DNA of 15,157 bases from VRUE01 sp046733315 (lineage in GTDB: Bacteria; Actinomycetota; Thermoleophilia; Solirubrobacterales; 70-9), in the NCBI GenBank assembly GCA_046733315.1, contig JBKPOV010000149.1, positions 1-15,157 of the forward strand. Direction: 5' to 3'. Shown here piece by piece: positions 1-7,180 of this stretch. Each line of letters starts with the position of its first letter. Positions within the stretch are counted from its first letter, which is position 1. A program made the translations under genes and the position numbers. The notes under the pieces were generated by a model. The model was not told the DNA's origin. It made no database searches and saw only the letters and a program-made list of their open reading frames with translations.

Positions 1-837
1 GGCCAGGGAGGCGCCGAGGTTGCAGGCGATCGCCCGGCCCGCGGTCTCGGTCAGGACGGCGACGCGGAAGGGCCTGCCGTAGAGCCTGAACAGCTCGCCG
101 GCCACCTCGACGAGGAGGTCGCTCTGCTCGGGATCGTCGAGGACGTAGAGCAGCTCGCACCGCTCCAGCTCGGGATCCGCGGCGAACTGGGCGAGCTGAT
201 GCTCGACCAGATCCACGCGACGCTGCAGCGGCACGACGAGCGAGATCGCCGGGGACGGATGACCCTGCCCGTAGCCGGCGAGCTCGACGATCTCGACGCG
301 GTCGCGGAGCAGCCGATCGAGACGGGCGACCGCGGGGCGAATCTGGCGCTCGCGCAGCGCCCCCCGCGCCTGGCGCAGGCCGTCGCCGAGCGAGCGCGAG
401 AGTCCGTGCACGCCGCCCAGCCTGGCGAGGAAGCTCAGCAGGGCGGTTCGGGTCGCCGCGTCCCAGCCGGCGGGACCCTCGCGCAGGAACGTCCTCAGGT
501 CGGTCAGCGCCGCGCTGACCTCTGTCGCTTCTGCCGTCAACCTCTCGCCGTTCTCGGCATCGAGGAAGTCCAGGCGCGGGGAGCCATCGAGCGATCGATC
601 GGGAGCGGCGGCGAAGATTCGGCCCAGGGGCGCGACGAAAGCGCTCGCTTCGACCCGCGTCGAGCGGCGCGCCCGCCGCTTCAACCCACCGCCGTTGCGT
701 TGCCGGGGAAAGGCGTCGGCAGTCGGACCGCAGGCGAGCAGCAGGACCTCGTCGGCAAGCCAGGCCGTCCGGTAAACGGCACCACCGGCGGCAGAGCCGA
801 CGTCCTCGACGGGCCTCGGAGCGCTCTCGGCTCTCAT
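1..837 (-). CDS. GT2-like glycosyltransferase, C-terminus cut by left edge
   Basis: An open minus-strand frame runs from the ATG at 837 to base 1 without a stop, giving 279 visible residues. Residues 1-190 are an Arg/Leu/Ala-rich region I cannot assign; it contains a mostly helical stretch at about 100-185. From about residue 196 the sequence looks like the start of a GT-A (family 2) glycosyltransferase: a hydrophobic beta strand (ISLVVPLQRR), a second strand ending in an acidic pair (LLYVLDDPEQS, D234/D235), and an N-x-G-x-x-x-A helix at the very edge (ACNLGASLA). In GT2 enzymes these elements bind the nucleotide-sugar. The DXD and catalytic-base regions lie outside the window. The ATG overlaps the stop of the upstream GT4 gene (ATGA, 837-834), so translation is probably coupled and the protein belongs to the glycan operon. 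Donor and acceptor sugars cannot be told. Confidence 0.8.
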   Translation of the reverse strand, partial: MRAESAPRPVEDVGSAAGGAVYRTAWLADEVLLLACGPTADAFPRQRNGGGLKRRARRSTRVEASAFVAPLGRIFAAAPDRSLDGSPRLDFLDAENGERLTAEATEVSAALTDLRTFLREGPAGWDAATRTALLSFLARLGGVHGLSRSLGDGLRQARGALRERQIRPAVARLDRLLRDRVEIVELAGYGQGHPSPAISLVVPLQRRVDLVEHQLAQFAADPELERCELLYVLDDPEQSDLLVEVAGELFRLYGRPFRVAVLTETAGRAIACNLGASLA

Positions 838-2117
838 GCAACCGCCTCCAGCGTGCGGGAGGCGAGGAGCGACCGGTAGGCGTCGGTGAGGACGCCGGCA
901 TGTTCGGAGATCGAGTGCGCCGGGGGGATCCCCTCCTGCAATCGCTCCCAGAGCCCGGGCGTGGTCAGGGCCCGCCGGATCGTCGCGGCCAGGCTGTCGG
1001 CGTCGCCGACCTTGAAGTGCAGGCCGTTGACGCCGTCGGTCACCTTCTCGGCCATCCCGCCGACGTCGCTGCAGATGACGGGGCGCCGTCTCGCGAACGC
1101 CTCCTGGATCACCAGCGGCGAGTTCTCCCACCAGATCGACGGCACGACGACCCAGTCGACCTCGGCCATCAGCTCGCCCGCCCGCTCGGGCGGGTAGGAG
1201 CCGAGCACGGAGACGTTGTCGCCCGCGTCATCGAGCAAGCTGGAGATCTCGTTGCGGAACGAGTGCTCCTGGAGGTCGAGGTTGGCCCCGTGGACCCGCA
1301 GTTGCGGCGCCTCCTCTCCGAGGGCCCGCATCGCCCGCAGCAGCACGTCGATCCCCTTGTACGGGTTGAGCTGTCCGAAGATGCCCAGGGTGTCGTGGGG
1401 ATCGGAGCGAGGAAGGTCGCCGACCGCTGAGGGGGTTCGACCGTAGTCCTCCAACAAGATCCGCTCCCGAGGAATCCCCCACTCGACGTAGCGCTCGAGC
1501 AGGGTCGAGCTCGGCGCGATGAAGAGGTCGACGAGATCCAGCTGAGCCTGGATGAAGCGCTTGCGCAGGAGGAACTCGTCGGGCGAGATGTCGGGAAAGC
1601 ATTCGCCGCAGCGACGCGGCGACGCCTCGGCGCAAAGCGAGCGGTCCATCGTCCGCACCATCTGACCCTTGTTGTGGCAGATCGGCAGGAACTCGTGCAG
1701 GGTGTAGACGATCGGAACCCCCGGCAGGGTGCGGCGGGTCTCGCGCAGGGCGTCGTAGCCGATGAAGAGCGTGTGCTGGAAATGCACGACGTCGGGCCGC
1801 AGGGCGAGCAGGAAATGGCGCAGGTCCTCGGTGTAGAGCGCCTTGCTGCGCCGCATCGTTCCGTACAGCCAATCGAAGTCGTAGTCCTCCGGGTAGAGCA
1901 GGTACTCGTCCTCGGTTCCCTCGACGGGACAGAGGCGGGTGCCCTCGTGAGGGGCTCCACCGGGCGATTGCGGCGATCCGCTGCGGGCTAGGAAGGTGGG
2001 CTCCCACTCATCGTCGCCGCGAAGGTGGCGGTGCAGCTCGTGGGCGTAGACCTCGGCGCCACCCGGCCGCACCTTTGGATGGTTATGGCAGATCTGCAGC
2101 AGTCGGCGCCTAGGCAT
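834..2117 (-). CDS. GT4-family glycosyltransferase with a four-cysteine cluster
   Basis: 427 residues with a GT-B fold of the GT4 (glycosyl transferases group 1) type. The N-terminal Rossmann domain has the acceptor-side glycine loop (PGGAEVYAHEL, about 18-28), a PDVVHFQH strand (about 108-115) and a HEFLP strand (about 141-145). The C-terminal domain has GIFGQLNPYKGID (about 245-257), a VSVLGSYPP strand (about 302-310), and the nucleotide-sugar signature with the EX7E pair E331/E339, followed by RPVICSDVGGMAEKV. Such enzymes transfer a sugar from an activated donor to a growing glycan at the cytoplasmic face of the membrane. Four cysteines (C147, C162, C170, C173) are packed between the two domains and may bind a metal. 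The start ATG lies inside the end of the upstream gene (8-base overlap, ATGCCTAG). The neighbours place it in surface polysaccharide assembly. Substrates are unknown. Confidence 0.92.
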   Translation of the reverse strand: MPRRRLLQICHNHPKVRPGGAEVYAHELHRHLRGDDEWEPTFLARSGSPQSPGGAPHEGTRLCPVEGTEDEYLLYPEDYDFDWLYGTMRRSKALYTEDLRHFLLALRPDVVHFQHTLFIGYDALRETRRTLPGVPIVYTLHEFLPICHNKGQMVRTMDRSLCAEASPRRCGECFPDISPDEFLLRKRFIQAQLDLVDLFIAPSSTLLERYVEWGIPRERILLEDYGRTPSAVGDLPRSDPHDTLGIFGQLNPYKGIDVLLRAMRALGEEAPQLRVHGANLDLQEHSFRNEISSLLDDAGDNVSVLGSYPPERAGELMAEVDWVVVPSIWWENSPLVIQEAFARRRPVICSDVGGMAEKVTDGVNGLHFKVGDADSLAATIRRALTTPGLWERLQEGIPPAHSISEHAGVLTDAYRSLLASRTLEAVA

Positions 2118-2841
2118 GGGCCACCTCGAAAACGTCGGCCAGTCGCTGGGCGCAGATCAACTTCATCGACTCCGCGAAGGTCGGGCGATAGCGGCCGTCG
2201 AGCGCCTCGCTCGGCTTGTCTGGATGCAGGAGGACGACGAAACGTGCGCCCGCCGCGCACGCCGCCCGCGCCTGCTCGATCACCGGCTCCGCCGGCTCCG
2301 CCGGCAGGCGCCAGCAGGGGCGATCGTCGATCTCGATCGAGTCCGCCGCCGGGCCGATCAGGACGACGCCGGCCCGCTCCGGCAGCAGCGCCCGCAACAG
2401 GGAGCTGATCGGCGGGGCGGTGCGGGCGGGTTCGAGCTCGGCGGGCAGCCCGGCTGGGCTCGGCTCGCTGCGCCTCAGGGTGTAGATCAGGGCTGTCTGC
2501 GAGTCGCTGGGCAACAGCTCGCCCCTGCCCTCGAGGACCTCCCGCAGCTCCGGATAGTGCTCCAGCCACCAACGCGCCTCGGCCGGGATGACGAGGTATT
2601 CCGCCCCCGCCTCCCGAAGCTCGTCGAGGTGGGCGACGGCCTCGCGATCGTCGGAGGGGTAGTGACCCGCGTAGAGGCCGGTCGGCGTCTGCGGAAAGTG
2701 GCCCCCCTCGCGGCCGTCCAGCCGCAAGAGGGCCTCGTCGCCACGGCTGATCACCAGCACCCGTGCCCCTTTCGGGACGGTAGCCCGGACCTGGGCCCGG
2801 ATACGGTCCACCTGGTCGCGGTATCGGCGCTCGTGCGTCAT
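2110..2841 (-). CDS. Stand-alone protein with two copies of a GT-associated accessory module
   Basis: 243 residues, no recognised enzyme. The ATG at 2841 is chosen because it overlaps the upstream stop as ATGA; the longer open frame to 3354 is a shadow of the upstream gene. Residues about 12-123 clearly match the C-terminus of the upstream fusion (its residues about 706-816). Shared features are a strand reading VLVISRGDEALL / VLIVSKGDERLL, an HFP box, a G-H-Y/H-P box, an ELRxxGAxY strand and a WWL motif. Residues about 146-240 look like a second, diverged copy (LLPERAGVVLIG, then AGARFVVLLHP), which has lost the HFP and WWL boxes. Each copy looks like an alpha/beta unit. No signal peptide or membrane span is visible, so it is probably cytoplasmic. 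Its place between two glycosyltransferase genes suggests a partner or scaffold role in glycan assembly. I know this module only as an uncharacterised appendage of actinobacterial glycosyltransferases. Confidence 0.82.
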   Translation of the reverse strand: MTHERRYRDQVDRIRAQVRATVPKGARVLVISRGDEALLRLDGREGGHFPQTPTGLYAGHYPSDDREAVAHLDELREAGAEYLVIPAEARWWLEHYPELREVLEGRGELLPSDSQTALIYTLRRSEPSPAGLPAELEPARTAPPISSLLRALLPERAGVVLIGPAADSIEIDDRPCWRLPAEPAEPVIEQARAACAAGARFVVLLHPDKPSEALDGRYRPTFAESMKLICAQRLADVFEVAHA

Positions 2842-5300
2842 GCCGGCTGCGGCTCCAGCTTGAAGATCGCGCAGGCTTCCTCGCGCACCAGCGCCCGGCC
2901 CTCGAGCTGGCGCGCCAGCTCGTCGTAGAAGTCCAGCCACCAGAGCATCGGGCCGGGAAAGGCGATGTAGTCGGCGCCCTGGGCGCGCAGCTCTTCCAAC
3001 CCCGCGAGAGCTTCGGCGCTGTCTGCCGGATGGTGTCCCTTCCAGGTCCCGTCGGGCTGCCGCGGGAAGTGCCACGCCCGCAGCTGGTCGAACTCGAGCA
3101 GGCGCTCGTCGCCCTTGCTGACGATGAGCACCGTCGAGCCGGCTGGCAACGCCTCGCTGACCGTCTGGCGTACCCGCCGCACCAGCGCCGTGTACTCGGG
3201 GTTCTCGCGGCGCCCGTAGGGATGCCAGGGCTCCCCCCACTTCTGCTCGAAGCGATCGCGGTTGCGGGCGATCAGGCGGCTGTACTGTCCGTCGCCGAAG
3301 AGCTTCCCGAAGGACCCCTCGCCGAAGTGGTGGACGAGGACGTCCTCGGCGCAAAGCAGCCGGAAACCAGCCTGCCGCGCCCGCATCGAGTAGTCATCGT
3401 CCTCAAGCGTTCCGACCCCGTAGGACTCGTCGAGCGGGCCGATCGCCTCCCAGGCGCCCCGGCGCATCGCCAAGCAGAACATGGTCAAGGTCTGGATCTC
3501 GAACGCCTTCCCCTTGTTCGAGATCGCGCGCCTTCCCGCCTCACGCAGAAAGTCGCCGTAGGTCTCATAGTCGGTGAGCACCTCGGCCTCGTTGCCGATC
3601 CGGTTGGTCACCGGGCCGACCAGGGCCGCCTCGTCGCCAACGAGATAGGAGACGAGCCGCGAGAGCCAGCCCGCAGGCACGATGGTGTCGCTGTTGAGCA
3701 GGACGAGATACTCGCCCCGCGCCGCGGCCAGGCCCTGGTTGCAGGCAGCCGGGAAACCGGTGTTCTCCTCGTTGACGAGCAGCCTCAGCCTGGAATCGCG
3801 CGCCGCCAGGGCCTCGAGGTACTCGCGGCTGCCATCCGATGAGCCGTTGTCGACGACGATCAGCTCGAAGGCCGGCGCGCGCGTATTCGCGAGCACGGTC
3901 TCCACGCACATACGCGTGTAGATCTGGCTTTCGAAGGAGATCACCACGATGCTGGCGAGCGGCTCCGCGGTCTCGGTCACAGCAGGAGCCGGCGGCGTGG
4001 TCTCGACCGCCGCGACGGTCTCCGCCGGCAGGCGAGTGGGCCGCCGCGATACCGGCGTCAGCACCATCCCGTACGGGAAGGGGCCGCGCGGCGTCACGCC
4101 CACCCGACCCGGCACCCGCATGCCCATGTGGGCGAGCATCTCTGCCAGCACGGTCTCCGCGGCGAAGTACTCGACCGCCAGCTCGCGGGCCGCGCGGCGG
4201 TGGCGCTGCGGCTCGCCGTCGATCCGCTCGACCGCCTCGAGGACCTCCTCTTCGCTCGAGAAGGCAAAGAGGCCCTCGCCGGTCGGGACCGCCCCGCCGA
4301 AGCCGGTGTCCTGGGTGATCACCGGTCGCCCCGCCGCCAGGTACGTGGCGCTGCGATCGCTGAACCAGCCGGTCCTGAGGCGAACGTTCTGGTCCTTGGC
4401 GACCGTGAACTCTCCGGCGGAGGCGGCGATGAAGTCGCGATAGGCAATCAGATCAGTGGAGAAGCTCATCGCCGGCGTGACCTGCCACCCATGCCCCTCC
4501 AGCAGCTGCCGGTCGGCCTCCTCGTAGGAGCTCAGAGCGAGCTCGAAGCGATTGCCGACGCGCGCCGGCAGGTCAAGCACCTTCTGGAACTCCTGGTCCT
4601 TGCTCCAGGTGTAGACCAAGCCGTCGAACGAGACGTCGCGCCAAGGCTGGCTCCAGTTGCCGATCGTCGTGAAGCGATCGTGCGCGGGAGGCTCGGCCGT
4701 CTCCCAAAGGTCTACCAGCACCGGCTGCCGCGTCGTGTGGAACTCGAAGCGGTCGGAGACGGGCAGCAGGCACCGCTCCGAGCCGTAGCTCTCGGCGAAG
4801 GTAAAGAAGGCCGAGTGGGCCTCGAGAAACTCGTGCGAGGCCTTGTAGCCCTCGGCCAACTCCAGCTGCAGCTGCACCGGATCGGTCTCCACGTAGACGA
4901 GCCGATCGGTCGCCGTGAACTCCGGCAACGGCTGGGTGCCGCCGTGGAGGTTGACGATCATCTCCGCCGAGCCGAGCAACCGCGCCAGGCGACGCTCGGT
5001 CATGCCGAAGCAGCGGCCGTCCCTGTGCAGGGCGCGGAAGGCCCAGCGGTCGCCCAGCCCGTAGCGGCGCATGATCGTCGCGACGAAGGCGGCAGCGCGG
5101 CCCGATGCGTCCTCGTCGGCCGGCGCCATCAGCATCGACGGGGTGCGGCCGTGGGCCTCGACGTAGTAGGCGTCGTAGCCGAGCCGCTCGAAGCCGAGCA
5201 GGTAGTGGAGGTTCTGCCAGACGACGCCGGCCACCGGCATCTTGGTCATCATCCCGAGGACGACGACCTTCGGCCGCCCTTCTTGCCCCGGCCCGTTCAC
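2838..5300 (-). CDS. Bifunctional glycosyltransferase: GT-B-like domain + GT2 + accessory module
   Basis: 820 residues, GTG start at 5300, overlapping the exporter stop as GTGA. Residues about 10-395 form a GT-B-like unit: an N-terminal strand (KVVVLGMM), a mid-domain FTTIGNWSQPW segment, and a donor-site-like stretch at about 315-345 (SDRSATYLAAGRPVITQDTG, then TGEGLFAF). A low-complexity Pro/Thr/Ala linker covers about 418-446. Residues about 447-690 are a complete GT2 domain: IVVISFES, VVDNGSSDGS (D484), the DXD-like NSD at 536-538, and the ED-type catalytic base region in LEDDDYSMR (632-640). Residues about 706-816 are the accessory module repeated in the next gene. GT2 domains of this type often add rhamnose or similar sugars to surface glycans. 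The fusion could add two successive sugars, but the substrates cannot be read from sequence. No membrane span is seen. Confidence 0.92.
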   Translation of the reverse strand: MNGPGQEGRPKVVVLGMMTKMPVAGVVWQNLHYLLGFERLGYDAYYVEAHGRTPSMLMAPADEDASGRAAAFVATIMRRYGLGDRWAFRALHRDGRCFGMTERRLARLLGSAEMIVNLHGGTQPLPEFTATDRLVYVETDPVQLQLELAEGYKASHEFLEAHSAFFTFAESYGSERCLLPVSDRFEFHTTRQPVLVDLWETAEPPAHDRFTTIGNWSQPWRDVSFDGLVYTWSKDQEFQKVLDLPARVGNRFELALSSYEEADRQLLEGHGWQVTPAMSFSTDLIAYRDFIAASAGEFTVAKDQNVRLRTGWFSDRSATYLAAGRPVITQDTGFGGAVPTGEGLFAFSSEEEVLEAVERIDGEPQRHRRAARELAVEYFAAETVLAEMLAHMGMRVPGRVGVTPRGPFPYGMVLTPVSRRPTRLPAETVAAVETTPPAPAVTETAEPLASIVVISFESQIYTRMCVETVLANTRAPAFELIVVDNGSSDGSREYLEALAARDSRLRLLVNEENTGFPAACNQGLAAARGEYLVLLNSDTIVPAGWLSRLVSYLVGDEAALVGPVTNRIGNEAEVLTDYETYGDFLREAGRRAISNKGKAFEIQTLTMFCLAMRRGAWEAIGPLDESYGVGTLEDDDYSMRARQAGFRLLCAEDVLVHHFGEGSFGKLFGDGQYSRLIARNRDRFEQKWGEPWHPYGRRENPEYTALVRRVRQTVSEALPAGSTVLIVSKGDERLLEFDQLRAWHFPRQPDGTWKGHHPADSAEALAGLEELRAQGADYIAFPGPMLWWLDFYDELARQLEGRALVREEACAIFKLEPQPA

Positions 5301-7180
5301 AGGACTTGCGGAGCGGGTTGCCGCTTCTTGCGCTCGCGGGTCTGGGCCTCGTAGAGCTGCCCGTAGATGCCGCCGTGCAGGACCAGCTCCTCGTGAGTGC
5401 CGCGCTCGACGATGCGGCCGTCGTCAACGACCAGTATCTGGTCGACGTGGCGCACGGTCGAGAGGCGGTGGGCGATCATGAACGAGGTCCTGCCCACCAT
5501 CAGGTCGTCGAGCGCGTCGAGGATCACCCGCTCGGTCTTCGAGTCGATCGAAGAGGTCGGCTCGTCGAGGATCAGGATCGGGGCGTCCTTAAGAAAGGCC
5601 CTCGCCACGCAGATGCGCTGCCTCTCGCCACCGGAGATCTGCGCCCCGCGCTCGCCGATCACGGTCCCGTATCCGTGTGGCAGGCCGCTGATGAAGTCGT
5701 GGGCGTTGGCGGCCCTGGCGGCGCCGCGCACCTCCTCCTCGCTGGCCTCGAGCTTGCCGTAGCGGATGTTGTCCTCGATCGTCCCCGAGAAGAGCAGCGG
5801 CTCCTGGAGCACGACGCTGATCTGGTCGCGCAGCGAATCCAGCTTCAGGTCGCGGAGATCGACTCCGTCGATCTTGATCTGGCCCGCGTGCGGATCGTAG
5901 AAACGGATCAGCAGGCTCATCAGCGTGCTCTTGCCGGCGCCTGTGTGCCCGACGATCGCGACCCTTTCGCCGGGGCGAGCGTCGAAGGAGATGTCGGACA
6001 GGGTGGCCTTGCGACCGCGGTAGGTGAAGCTGACGCCGTCGGCGCTTACCCGGCCGCGGGCGCGGCCAAGCTCGATCGCGTCCGGTTTCTCCTTGACCTC
6101 GGGCTCGGTGTCGAGCAGGTCCAGGGACGCGTTGAACTGGACGAGCTGCTCGTGGATCGTGCCGACGGTGAGGCTGAGCTGCTCCAGCGGCTGGTACACC
6201 GAGGCGATGTAGGTCATCATCACGATCAGCTCGCCGAGCGAGATCGTGCCCTCGATCACGTGCCAGGCGCCGACGCCCAGCACCAGGCTGGTCCCCGCCG
6301 CGGTGACCGTCTGCACGCCCAGCGTGTACAAGCTCTGGCTGACGGTCAGCTTCACCCGCTCGTCGACCGCCGTCTGACCTTGCTCGCGGAAGCGTTGGTG
6401 CTCGTAGTCCTCGCGGCCGAAGGTGACGATCACCCGCAGCATCGCCATCGCCTCGTGGACGATCGAGAGCGAGCGCCACTCCAGCGACTGCACTGTCTGC
6501 AGGCGCGGCACGATGCGCTTGCCGTAGACCCCGAACGAGCGGTAGAGGAACGGGATCACCAGCAGGGAGAGCAGGGCCAGCTGCCAGTCGATCAGGATCG
6601 CGATCACCAGCATCCCGATCAGGGTCAGGGTCGCTTCGGCGATCGGCGGGACGACCATGACGATGTTCCCGACCGCGGCGGCCTGGGTGTTGATCTGGCT
6701 CATCAGCATTCCCGTCTGGCGCTCGTCGTGGAAGGTCAGCGAGAGGCGCTGAGCGTGGGCGAAGAGATCGCTGCGCAGGTCCAACACCATGTTCTGCTCG
6801 ATCTTGGAGCTGAGGTAGTGGTTCAGCACGGTGAAGGCGTTGCCGAAGGCGATGATCAGGAACCGGGCCACCACCATCGAGACGAGAATCACCCAGACCG
6901 TCGGGTCGCTGCCGAAGACGAGCTCGACGATGCCACTCGGGTCCTGGTCCTGAAGGACGTTGGTGAGGATGATCGCCATCGGCCATGGCTCGGCGAGGCC
7001 GAAAATGGCGGTGAAAATCGTCAGCGCGAGCACGCCGAAGAGCGCCTTGCGGTACGGCCTCAGGTAGGGCTTCGTGCGGGGCAGCGCTTTCCAGAGCGTC
7101 CACGCCCCTGCCTTCTCTTCCTCCGCAGCCTCCGCAGCCACTCCTCGCCGCCGCCGCAATCTCGCTGGGATCAGGCTCAT
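5297..7180 (-). CDS. ABC exporter, fused membrane and ATPase domains (MsbA/lipid-flippase type)
   Basis: 627 residues, typical length for a half-transporter that works as a homodimer. The ATG at 7180 overlaps the upstream stop (ATGA); an open extension of 67 residues upstream is the shadow of the neighbouring gene. The membrane domain (about 45-330) shows hydrophobic segments near 47-72, 96-118, 170-192, 194-213, 283-305 and 312-330. The ATPase domain carries Walker A GHTGAGKST (411-419), the Q-loop at Q459, the signature ISGGERQR (515-522), Walker B LILDE with E540, and the switch H571, so it should be active. The family exports lipids, lipid-linked glycans, peptides or drugs. Its position inside a glycosyltransferase operon favours flipping or export of the glycolipid or glycan made here, although drug exporters look the same in sequence. 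A basic, Arg-rich N-terminus precedes the first span. Confidence 0.93.
   Translation of the reverse strand: MSLIPARLRRRRGVAAEAAEEEKAGAWTLWKALPRTKPYLRPYRKALFGVLALTIFTAIFGLAEPWPMAIILTNVLQDQDPSGIVELVFGSDPTVWVILVSMVVARFLIIAFGNAFTVLNHYLSSKIEQNMVLDLRSDLFAHAQRLSLTFHDERQTGMLMSQINTQAAAVGNIVMVVPPIAEATLTLIGMLVIAILIDWQLALLSLLVIPFLYRSFGVYGKRIVPRLQTVQSLEWRSLSIVHEAMAMLRVIVTFGREDYEHQRFREQGQTAVDERVKLTVSQSLYTLGVQTVTAAGTSLVLGVGAWHVIEGTISLGELIVMMTYIASVYQPLEQLSLTVGTIHEQLVQFNASLDLLDTEPEVKEKPDAIELGRARGRVSADGVSFTYRGRKATLSDISFDARPGERVAIVGHTGAGKSTLMSLLIRFYDPHAGQIKIDGVDLRDLKLDSLRDQISVVLQEPLLFSGTIEDNIRYGKLEASEEEVRGAARAANAHDFISGLPHGYGTVIGERGAQISGGERQRICVARAFLKDAPILILDEPTSSIDSKTERVILDALDDLMVGRTSFMIAHRLSTVRHVDQILVVDDGRIVERGTHEELVLHGGIYGQLYEAQTRERKKRQPAPQVL

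Noticed and set aside
2284..2305. Short 9-base tandem repeat (GCTCCGCCG type) in the two-module protein
   Set aside because: Only about two copies, encoding Pro-Ala-Glu repeats in a linker; ordinary for GC-rich DNA.
2842..3354. Upstream extension of the two-module protein
   Set aside because: The extra 171 residues are Arg/Ala/Pro-rich shadow sequence over the GT fusion. The ATGA overlap at 2841 and the module match fix the start.
4128..5354. A 408-codon plus-strand open frame opposite the large GT fusion
   Set aside because: Composition and position are those of an antisense shadow; no motifs or start signal.
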